Source: a virus
Virus record (IMG/VR): IMGVR_UViG_3300025141_000355
Span: 1-35,275 of that record
Length of the DNA stretch: 35,275 nt
Reading direction: 5' to 3' (one strand)
The position numbers and the translations under genes are program-made. The notes under the pieces are model-generated. The model was not told the DNA's origin. It made no database searches and saw only the letters and a program-made list of their open reading frames with translations. Of the stretch, positions 21,100 through 33,100 are shown piece after piece. The stretch's first letter is position 1, and every line of letters begins with the position of its first letter.

Positions 21100-21171
21100 G
21101 GTAGTGGTCTCCTAAGAAGTAAACGTGGTGGTGCGAAAGAAGAGTATCACGGTCAAGAGGTTTCTGGCATC
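21100..21171 (-). other. 72-base gap between giant gene and virion genes
   Basis: This gap is larger than the other gaps in the late block. It holds the ribosome site of the 20647-21099 gene and, on the minus strand, TTGACC (21156-21151) with no good -10 at 17 bases. I see no convincing promoter or terminator. Confidence 0.4.
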
Positions 21172-24100
21172 CTACTTAGGAGGCTTGAATCCAGGGATAG
21201 TATGACTAAGAATACCACCCTCATATCTATAAGGATCGGAAAGCTCCGCCCTTGAGGTCGCTTTTCTGAGATCTGCGATGTGTCGCTGCTGGATTTTCTT
21301 GCCAGCAATAAAGCCATGTTCAATCGGCATGGGGCGGATTCCCATCAATCCAAGGAACTCGTCGTACCATTCCAGGCCACGCCGTGGCGACATGGTGTCC
21401 TCACTAAAGTCAGACGGACGCATCCTTCTGTCCGAGGCCGGATCCCATCCTCTGCCCAGCTCTTTCGTCTTGGCGTTCATCCACTCTACAGGCCCTAGAT
21501 TGGCTCGATCGATAGCGCTGATGGTGTCCATAGACCGGCCAGCTGTGGGAATTTGCATCAGGTTTCGCCAAATCCACCACATTTTTCCGTTTCTTGCGTG
21601 GTACCAACGCTCCATGCCTTTTGTATCCCGCTTGGATTGGTCCGCATGAGCTCTCAGTTGGACGTCGAAAACGTCTTTGACCAGCATTCCGCCCGTCATG
21701 TTCAAGTCCCACTCGACCAACCAGGTGGGAACGCGGTTGTAGAGCTCCAACTCCTTGCCCCAGAAGATGTCCTTCTCCTGGGCAAACACGAATGGCGCCT
21801 GCCACCACGGTGCAACGTGACCGACCAGGCCACGGATGGCCTCGTTGTCTCCCTTTAGGGAATCGATGAAATTGAGCGGCCACAGAATCGCATCCTGATA
21901 GGGAAGCGGAGGAACTATGTACATCCACTGGTTCAACACATGCTGATTGGCTGCAGCATCCTTGAATCCGACAGGCAACCTGGTTTGGGCGTACTGCTTA
22001 AGCACGACTTCAGGGTCTTCCTCGAGCGCGATCTGCTGAATCCCACGGACCAGGCGCATTTGGCCAATGATGCGCTCCGGGTTCGTCAGAAGCGTGTCCC
22101 AGAACAGATCCATGTTCTTTCTGAAGTAGGAATAGAACAGAATCGTGCTGCGCATGTACGTCTTTTCAAACTCGGTCAACGCCGCGTAGTCAAGCCCGGT
22201 CTTTCTTGCGAGCTCGGCTGCTGCGTGGGGCGTCGCCCCGCGAACACGAGCATCCACATAGGCGGAAAGACGGAAGTAGTTGTCGATAGCGGTCGAGGTT
22301 TCAATAAGGCGATCTTGATCGAACACCTTTGCCATGGCTTTTCCAAGCGGACCACGCCGAGCTACACGAAATTCCTTCTGCATCAAGGCTTCGACCCCTC
22401 GCTGGGTCTCTGCATAGGTGAAGCCAGACTTCATTCCGTACAAATCGGTTTCCATGTCCAGCATGTCTACCGTTAGCGTTTCACCTGATTTGGTCGGAAT
22501 AGGTTTCGCGTACCGCTTGTATTCTCCTTCTCTCCATTTACGGGCAATCAGCGCCATTTTCATTTCGTTGTTTGTAGCAACCGCCCGCAACGAACCAATT
22601 GGCCCCATTCCCTCGTACATCTGGTAGTAAGCGCCAATTCCCACACCGATGTAGTACGCTGGGTTTGGCAAGAAAATACCGGTCGTGACGCCCATTCTCG
22701 TATGACGAGCCGTCATCGGAAACAGCCTCATCATTTCATCGATTGTCTTGCCCAGCTGGCCCTCAGCCAACACCTTGCCCCACTGTTCCACGTCAACGCC
22801 GGTAGGACGTTCTTTCAAAGCCTGGCGTCCCTGCTTCCCGATTAAAAACGATCTGGCCGGGGCAGCTCCGCTTCTGGCGGTTCCGACTTCTGCCAACCGA
22901 TCGAGCGCGTCATAGTACTCTCTTGCCGCGCCAGCCGGCATTAGGGATTCAGTCCCATCATGAAACGTGACCCTTTCCCAGGCTTCTGTAGAAAGCTTCA
23001 CTCCGACGCGATCAAGGATTTCCATAGCCTCGGTATACGCAGCCATTTCGTGCATGTTGCCGGGAATACGAGGATCTTGCTTCCAGCCTTGGCGTTTGGC
23101 GTATTCAGCCCGCTGCGGAGACAGCATAGACTTGCCTTCCTCGGAAGCAGGAGCGTCTGGAGGACGGCTGGTCCATGTTACTCGAGTCTCACCAGTGGGC
23201 GTGCCATCCGGAGCCAGCACATCCACCGTTTTTTGGTACAAAAGCTCAGTAGCCTGGTAGTTCAGATGCATCTGAATGTAGAACTGGACCATGTCGATGT
23301 GGGCGTCACGACGAAAACCCGTGTATGCCTTTGTGACTGCATCGAATAGCGGCAAATCTTTGCCCAGTTCGGTCACATCAGTCATCAAACCGTATCGGGC
23401 CAAGTCCCTGGATGTGTCGCCCATGAGCTCATAGGCCCGCAAGCGCACAATCATGTTCAACAACGCCTGGTTGATTTGATAGCTTGTGAACTTGTCTACT
23501 ACGTGCCCGGCTTCTCGACCTTTATCCAGCATCCTATCGAATATCTTTACGAAATCCCCTTGGTAAAACCACTTGTAGAAAGCGGCCTTTTCTTTAACCG
23601 TCATGTTTAGCAAAATGGCGGCGTCCCTCTCTCCCGCAGCAGCGATTGCAATCCAATTGCCTACTTCAGTGATTCTGTTGTGAGCAGATTCAAGCGCCAT
23701 CTCAATGTGCCCAAACACATCCCCAAGAGAAACGAGGTCGTCATCGGTAAGTTCGCCTATCCAATCCAACCCAGACTTCCCACCAGCCTTGGCTTCCTCC
23801 AAAGACATTGCGTATCGGCGCAGAGGCTGAAGAATGTTCATGCGCTGGTTTTCTGTGTAGCGGCTTGACGCGGCTAGTACGCGCTCGAACATGTGGTGGT
23901 TGGAGATGATGTACTCGACCTTGCTCATTCCCTCTTCACCAGTAGCGAAGTGGTAACCAGGTCCCATCTGCTCTTTGCCGCTAAGGAAGTCACTACTCTT
24001 TTCTGTTGACTCACTGTAAAGGCGGGCCTTTTCGGCACCAGTCCACTCCCGCAAAAACTCGAGCAAGCCGGTGGTTTTGCTGGTCATCTTCGGATCGATG

Positions 24101-27100
24101 TGCTCCAGATTGATTGTTCCCATAATGTCATCGACCACAGACGGGTCGACCGGGGGCCTGAGGGTATTCTTCAGTTTTACAAAAACTTGTTGAAGGGTGA
24201 GCTCTTTTTCATTTTTCAGTGCGTCTCTTACGATCAGCAAAATTTCTCTTGGAGCTCCTTCCATCATGCGGATGTTTTTCTGAAGCACCTGCGAATAAAC
24301 CGGACCAAGGTTGCCACCAGCAAACTCCTCCAGCTTGAACATCCGGCGCATATTTTTTACCAGCCTGTCCACCGACTCGCTTGAGTCCGACAAGTCCACA
24401 ACGCCAGACTTCATCGCGTTCCAAAGCGCGTAGGCCATCGATGGATCGATTTCTTCCGAGTAGTGAGCCCTTTTTGCGCCGGCACCTGCCTCGATGTCGG
24501 ACACCGCCTCTATGACTGATGCCCATTCGTCCTGAAACATCGTGCTGAGATCCGCGTCTGGAACCAGCAAGCGATCTGGAACGACATTGCCCATTGGGTG
24601 CCTGGCCAAGTCCTGTGCAAGAACCTTCATTCCAGCCTGTTGAGCTGGGTCCAATTCATGCCAGCCGACCTCAGCGCCCAAGTCCATTTTGTCATCTTGC
24701 CATCTGCGTCCAGCCGTCAGGGTTGGCCGTTCCGCTTCCGGTATAATGATGTCGCCTGCTTTGTTGCGAATAGCCCGCCACCCAGGAAACGGCGCACCGA
24801 TGGCCGTATGAATTCGGTCGGCCATCCGTTTCTGTACGGCCTTTCGTCGCTTCTCTGGAACCATGGACCGGGGCGTAATCATGAAGATACGCTCAGGCCC
24901 AAGCAGCTTCTTCGACTGTTCTGCAGCAATATACCCGACAGCTGACACCAACAGTTCTGTGGGGTCAATATGGGTCTGTCCTTCCTGAATACCGAGCTCG
25001 GCGCGAACTACCCTTGGGTCTTTGTTGACAGCCCAAAACGCACGCTGCTTGGCCTTCCTTGGCTGCACTTCCGCAAGAAGCCTTTCCTGTGCCGTTTCTG
25101 CGAGAAAGGTCTTCGGGTGTTTTCGGGTAGCTTTTTGCGTCAGCTTGATGGCATCGCTTTCGTAGCGCAACTCCGGGCGAAGGAACCTATCAAAGAAGTT
25201 CCGCACTTCCGGCGGAAGAATCGAAACCTGACCACGAATCTTGGCCCAGTAGTCCTGAAGGGTCAGATACGCCTGGTCGAGATATCGCTTGAGACCGCCA
25301 TGGGTCGATGTTGCTGACCTGATGTAGTATTCGAACGATCTCGCCGCCTGGCGCTCACCACGTTCCGTCAGAATGAACCTACCGGCATCATCCCTTGTGG
25401 TTTCAAAATGCCTGACAAACCCCTGGGTCCACTTTTCGCCCATGAACTTACTAAGCAGCAAAGCGTTGGCACGAACCAAGGTCTTGTAGTTTCCAAACTT
25501 CAACACATCGACAAGCGCACTGTAGCTATCGGGGTCAAAGCTGAAGTATCCACCCTCTTCACCTGGTGCGCCGTGAAACAGGATCTCAAACTGTGAGGAA
25601 GGTGTTGGCTCATCTGGGCCGCCCGCCTGGGGTCGCTTCGGGCCTCGAGGCCCACCAGCATCGCGCACAGTGAGCTCAAGCGCGGCTTGTATATCCGGTG
25701 GCAGCTTGTTGACCTGAATGCGCTGCAGGTTCCAAGCCGCCAACGCGTGCTCGTCAACGAAGTTTTGCGCCTGCGGGTTCTTCTTCTTTACCTCCGATCG
25801 TATCTGCCAGGACTTCTTGGCCCTGTTTAGCAGCGCATTGGTCTTTAGTGTGGCCAGTCGCGGCATCTCCAGCATCGTTTCGCCACCAGGCGCGACTGGG
25901 CTGGACTTGATGATGCCCCGAATTCTTTCTGCAAAGTAGGCGTCATACTCTTTCTTGGTCACCTTCTTGCCTTGCATCTCTTCTGCGCGAAGATGATCAA
26001 CTGCCTGCAGCCTTGCCTCCGGATCCTCTCTGGTGTTCAGGAACTCTTGGTAGATCCTATACAGGCTCTCTTCGGTGCTAGCCCACCCACCGGACGAGAC
26101 ACCATCACGGTCAGTCTGCAACTCGAGCATTGCGGCTTGTAGTCGACTCAACAACTCATTGGCGCCGGCCTCCATCTCCTCGATTCCATCGAGCCGGCCT
26201 TCTCGGTGCCTGGTCATGATGTCGTCGGTCAGAGACTCCCACTGCTTCCGCAGGTCGTTGACCCGAACTGCCGCTTGCCCGCTGACAGGAATGTCCCAAA
26301 TCTCTTCCGGACCCAAACCCTGCCTTGAAGCGGCGTAGGCGTGCTCATATTCCTCAAAGGAAAGATAGGCGTCCTGCATTGCACGCTTGGCGTCAGATAG
26401 GTCAATGAAGCCAGCGCCCTGAACAGCCTGTTCGAGCTCTTGCTGTGGCACCGTAGAGGGCTCTACATCCGAAACATCGCGGAGCCGTACCATCCGCTTC
26501 GAAGATGAGATCGAGAAAAGCAATCTGGATTCATTCGAACGACGCTCGTAGATCCTGCGAATGTTCTCTACTTCCACCTCTTCCTTCATCAGCCGGTCTA
26601 CGAAGTCGGTGAAGTACTCCGCAACATCCTTGTCGATGTCGAGCGACTTGATGATGCCCTCGTCGTCATAGGTGCGCTTGAGGACGGAGGCTATCCTTGC
26701 AAACAGGTTCTTGAATATCGTTCTCACTTCTTGTGAGAAGGACCGTACCGTTGCTGTACGAATCGTAAGTTCTTCAAGATCAGCGCCAAGGATGTCTTCT
26801 GTGAGCCTGATGACATCAGTAAGAGCATTCGTTTCTTTTGCATCGATTCCAAGCAGGTCTCGAATGAGTTCCACAAACCGAGTGAATGCAGTCTTGTTGC
26901 CCTTAGTTCTTATGCCTTTGAGAATTTCTTGAAATCCCTTGTTAGTCAACCCAAAAGAAATCAACTCGTCTACGCTTGAGGTTGCATACTCAATTCTACT
27001 TTGATCCCAGCCGGGTACTTTTGTACGCGTCCATTCTTGGCGAACATATGCGCGTACACCCTCAAGCTCCAAATAAGCCTTACCAAGCGCTGTGTTTTCG

Positions 27101-30100
27101 ACGTTTGGCATCCAACTCGCATCGATCAATCTACGTTGAGTTGCGCCGTGAAGAAGTTCATGAACTATAGTTTCAGACGAAATGCCGTGGTTTTTTATTG
27201 ATTCAGACCGAAACCAAATCACTGCCTTGAATTTAGACGGGTCAACAGGCACTTGTTCGCCTGTTTTTTTGCTTGTTTTAGGTATGTCGTATACAACTTT
27301 CGACACCGCTTTGGTGCCCGATGTTTCATCTAAAATGTCAGGAGGAATCCTTTCCTCTCTTGCTAGGCCTGCCGGTTTTTTTCCACGATAAATACGAGCG
27401 CTTACCCCGTCTAAGTGCGGAGAGATAAGTTTCAGTATCGTTCGATAGGATGGGTTGTCTGCATTTTCCGACAACCAATCAGCGATAGCGCGTCCGTCTT
27501 CTAGGGACTCAATCTTTGCTTCGAGTTCTTGTGTGGATAGATCCCCAACGCCCGGCTCGAGATCTATCACCTCTACTTCGCCCTTTGCCGCATGAGCCAC
27601 ATCGCCAAACTCGTCAGCTTCGATAGCAGCCATGAGCTCATCGAACCCACGGTGGCCCAGTAGGTTCGAGGCCAGCATGTCAGCTGCCCACTCATTGAAC
27701 ACCGGCTCAATGCTCTTCTGCTTGACGACCGCAACATCATCACGCCTATGCCATCCCTCGAACCCGGCCTTCTTGTGGACGTCGAAAGCTCGGCGCATTG
27801 CCGACAGCTCATCGTCGGTAAGGATGTTCTTCATCAGCGTATGGGAGAGCTCGTGCAGAACGTGGAATACCAACACGTCCTTGTCATGAAATCCCATGAA
27901 CTCATTTGTTATAGAACCCAGGATAGCTTCTATCCGGCCGTTTACCCGAAGTATGGAGCCCTCGGTCCCAAGGGAAACTAGGTTAGGCGGTATTTTTCCT
28001 TGCCTGGCATAGTCCTGCAGCATCTCCTGCATACCACTCCAGCCGTGCCGAATCTTGACGTCCGGGTCTTCAAACAGCCGCCTGGCGATTTCCACAAAGT
28101 ACGGAGTGGCTGCATCCATAAAGGCTGTGTCGTAGTCCAAGCGAAAACCGGGATTGTTTACGAACGCCTTTTCGTCAGCCAATCGATACAGGGTTTCATC
28201 GATCATCGTTGCGAGTTCTGAAAACAACTCATCGCCAGATAGGCCCGCCATCTTCTTGGCCGTGGCGGCTTTCAGCTTAGTCGCTTTGCGCGTTTTGATG
28301 GTGGTGATTGCTTTGAGTTGCTGCACAAGCGCCGCATCGTCGAGCTGGCTGTCTGCCGCCCTTTCTAGATAGGTCTGGCCGAACACGCGCCTATCTTCAA
28401 GCACCTCTGGGTCTTCGATGCCTCTAAAGTCCACCCGCTCAAACCATTCGGATGGCAAGCGATCCATTACCTTGTGGAGAATCGCCGCGCCCTCAGTGCT
28501 CAGGTGCCCATCAAATGACATTTGGTCAATATGGGACATTGCCATTCTGCGCTGGAAATTAGCAGCACCGCTTTCTATCGGACCAGGTGCCGCCTTTCCG
28601 GTCAGGATTGGATACCGACCATAGAGCTCGGCCCAGCGCTGGACAGCTCCTGCCAACTCTTTTGCTGTGTACTGCTGAAGCCATTTCGGATCTTTGTCCG
28701 GAATGATGACGAGATCCTGAATGATCTTAATCAGACCAGCCTTCTTCATCTTCGACAGGTCTTTCGATAGAACGTCCATCGCACGCTCTCGAAGCGTCGG
28801 CCCAACCTCAACAGATCGAACTTTGTCCGGAACATCTTCTGGCTCGCGGGCCTTTTCAGAAACCCAGAACTTGTCTTTGGGTGTAGGCACTTCCTCTGCT
28901 TGTTTTCCGAAAAGAATGACCGGAACACGCTGGATGCCCAACTCTTTAGCGGCGTATGCCCTGTGCCTTCCGTCTTCTTTTCCGTCTGCGTAGATAGCCA
29001 AAGGGTCTAAGGTTCGACCAGATTGAATGTGGCTCTTTAGGTCGTCAATGTTTTCCCTTGCTATCGGATCGTCTGGGTCCAATGGTCTGACCCTTTTCAG
29101 GTACTCATCTGGCGACATGCTGACCATGTGCCCATCTCTGGCTTCATAGTCTGCATCCCCGTACCAGTCACCACGATCAGCCAGTGGGTACTTAGGCTCA
29201 GTGCTGGGTGCCTCGGGCTCCTCAACTCTGGGTGCTGGCACCTCTTCAACTGGGGGTGCCTCTATCTCCTCAACTCGAGGTGGTGGTGCCTCGGCCTTTA
29301 CGCGCTCTTTGGCCCAGCGAGGATGCGGCTCTGCCAAAACAATGGTGTATCCGTCTTCCGTTTCTATCGATTTTGTAATCGTTGGAAGACCATACAAGTC
29401 ATCAGCGAGGTGCGTGCGCGAACCAATCTCGCTTGCGCGACCAGGCATGATGGTGACCATCGCGCTGGGTGCTATTTGGTTGTTTTGTGCCCACCCCCTT
29501 GTTATTCGTTCACCAAAGTCATCAAGTATAATTTTGCGTTCTTGTGCGGTTACGGCTTTTTCCAACACATCCGCAAATACAACCTGGATGTCAGCTTCGG
29601 CTGCGGTCCGTGCAGAAGAACGAATGTCCAGCGTCAAATCCTGCAGCGTGACGTAGAGCGTTCCTCCTCGTAGGCTGAGAAAATCGTCATCAGCAACCCA
29701 AAGAAGGCCAACAGGTCTTCCCTCGCCAGGGCGTTCGGCTTCCAATCTTCTGACGTATCTGGCTTCCTTTGGATTGAGACCAAGCGCTTGCAAAATATCT
29801 TTTCGGCCTGGTTGCTGCGCGATCTCCACGCCAAGCGCCTGCATGTCGGGAGGGAAATCCAAACCCTCGCCTGTAGGTAGATGCCACCCAAACGACTCGC
29901 CCTCCCAACTCACGTAACTAAGTTTCCGAGGCACCGACGGAACCAACGGCGCATCAAAATCAGGAGCCAGCACAGATGGTCGCTTAGTGGCCTTCCAAGT
30001 GCCGGTTTTGGAGTCCCACTTGTAGTTACCGGTCATCTCTTCAAGGGGCTTCGATAGCTCTTCAGCAATCTCTTTTGACGATGGTAGTGGTTCCGGAGCC

Positions 30101-33100
30101 TCAACCTCCACAGGCTCTGGAGCCACGCCAGGTCCACCACCAACATCATCAGGCGTCTCAGGCGGCTCGGGCGGCTTTCCTCTGCGTCGAATCTCAACTG
30201 CTCGAAACCAGTCCACGGGTGTTTTGATGGAAGGAACGTCCGCGTCATAGGACATGCGCCAGGCGTTTTGCTCCATCAGGCCGAGCATCCAGGCCCCGTG
30301 GAGTTGTTCAATATCGCCAGCTTCCACCAAGGCCTGAATGCCCTCTTTCACCCGGATGTACTCTGGGGTGGTGCGCAATTGCTGTGTCCCCGGATCACCC
30401 TCAGACATAAGGCGCTCAAGCCCTGCCAGGTGTAGCCTTCCATTTTTTCGGGATCCGCTTACCACATGCTCGATGACGTCTCGCATTGGGTCATCAACGC
30501 CAGCGACTTTCAAAGTATCGTGAAGCGCGCTTCCGGGGTCGACTTTACCATTATTGTGCCACTTGCTTGGAATGATATCCAGAACGTCTACGTCACCCCT
30601 AAGAATCGCATTTTTGAGGGATGTTTCCATCATAAAGCGCATGACGGTCCAAACGTCCGCATCCATTTTTTTGTCTACGATATCCAGCGCTTCCGCATAG
30701 GTTCCACCAGTCTCCGACATGTGGTCCCGAACCTGTTGGGCCACCTTGCGTTCGGTCCTACCGAGAGCTCCTTCACCAGTTCTAGCTATTGCTTCCTCAA
30801 CATCTGCAAGGACTTTCCCACCGGGAATGAGATCCTCGAGATTATTGATGGCTATCTGGACTGGCAAAGCGTCGGCAGACAGTGTCTTTGTGAACACCCA
30901 CGAGTTCGCAGCAGCCAGCATAAACCGAGACCTTTCCGACAATTTCATGCCCGCACCAGTCAGGTCTTTGTTTGTCCGGTACGCACGAATCCCTCCCCCG
31001 GTCGGAACGCCGACAGAGGCTATGAATGGACGTTCCCAGTAAACCGTCCAATCCGCCAACAAGCCCAACGCACCCAGCACGTCATACTGCATCGACCCGC
31101 GCTCATGACCACGAGCCAAAGCGTCGTCAGTCATGTGCCTAGCAAATCCCATCTCACCGGTTTGGATGTTCGCCAGAATACGACTCAGATAGGTTGAGTC
31201 GGGGCTACGAATCATCGTCGTACCAGAGCGCTGGAAGTCTCGGCCAGCTGGCGTGATGTACGGAATCGGCGCCTCTGCATAGAACTCAGTGGCCGCACCA
31301 ATGACGCGCATGATTCGACCAACAGATCCTTCTACAACCTGCGGCACCCCATCCACTTCCTTTGTGCGAAGCATCAGGCGCCCCATCGCCTGCTCCATGC
31401 CACGGCTTCCAGCAGCTCCTCCGCCAGTGGTCTCGATGGCCCCAATCGATACGCCGGCAGCAATCAATACCGCGTCTGCCCAGGACTCTTCCGCCGGAAT
31501 GGAGCCAGCATAAACACTCTCAGGAAGCTGGCCAATAGCAACCGACTCAAGAGCGTTCAGAAGAGTCGTATCAGAGATGCTGTTACCACCTTCTCTGTTG
31601 ATTTCATCAACGATTCTCGCAAGACCAGGCCTTGATTTGTCTTTGGCGGCCTGAGGATTGAGTCTTGCCCACCTCTTCATTGCCGTCGTGGACAGGTTTC
31701 CGAGGCGCATTTCTGGGGGAAGATCCAACCAGGCATTGTTGGAGACCATGCCACGGAATGTGGGACCAAGATTTGTCCGAATCTCCTTGTCCGACATCCC
31801 GTTCTCTTTGGCGGTCTGCAGTTCCCGAACAATCTGTTCGAACGATTCTGTTGGGCGAGACCGGGCGATCTCAGTTCTAAACCGTTCAGCATCGTCTCCA
31901 CTTAGAAATATTGGAATCAGGCTTTGGGTACCGAACCCGAGCTTGACTTGAATTCTTGAGGATAGATTGACCATTCCCGCAGGCAATGCGAAATACCAGC
32001 CATCGTCTTTCGCGGCCTTGCCAAACGCTGGAACCGGCTTCCAGAAGTCCCCGCCACCTCGATCCATTTCCTCGTAGACATGACCGCCAGCCCACCCAAT
32101 AACGCCACCGATGATGGCACCAGCAACAATACCAACCGGACCACCAGTGGCACCAACTGTTCCACCCTCTGCTGCGGTTACGGCTGCGGGTATAAGTTTG
32201 GGAAGAACCCTACTCCCCACGGCCCGTGCCGCCTGCTTCATAGTGGTTGTGCCACCAGGTAGTCTCGAAGAAATAGCCTTCACGGCACCGCTACCGGAAA
32301 GAATCCCCGCACCACTACCAGACAGAGTGGATACAGCTGTGGCCCACCCATCGTACTCGGGGGCGTCAGGCAAATAGAGTTTGAGCTGTTCTGCTTCCTC
32401 AAGGCTCATTTTGGCGTTCGGTGCCCATACAGCACTCATGGCGGCGCCGATGCCCTCGTCTTCCAGCATCTCTCGATACTTTCTCTCTACTTCACGCCTA
32501 CCCGCCCAGCGCTGCTCCGGAACACGAACGGCTGCTTCCGTTCTTGGAAGGTCAACGACTCGGGGACCGAAGGCTCGACCCCAAGCCTGCATGAGGCCGC
32601 GAGTCATCAGGATTTCTTCTGGCCAGGCAGCGATTGGGGCTTCGCCAATGAGCTTCTCTACTTCCTCATCGCTTGCGCCACTATCGATCGCTTCAATGAT
32701 CTTGCGAACGCTTGTGGTGTCGACTTCTCTTAGATTGGGTCCGCCAGCCGGCCTATCGTCTGGGTCGTCGGCCAGAAGTTCTCGAACCCGTTCTACGCTC
32801 GGCGGGTTTGACAATGTTGGAGCATGACCCCATGGATAGTAATCCATCATGTGGTCAACCATGTCCATTCTGCGACGAGCTTCTTCCGCTGTAACGCCTG
32901 GCGTGCTTTCAATGTCTGCAAGGGTCGCTTCTCTTAGAGCTATCCTTACTTCGGAACGCTCACGCCGTGTCGGCTCGTTTGGAATGCGAGCGATGCGTGG
33001 ATCTATCGGTCCCTCTTCCGGCTCTTTCTTTGGTTCTTTCTTGTCGAGTTGCGGTCTTGGGCCGAGACGTTCACGTTCATACTCAGACGCTATGTCAATA

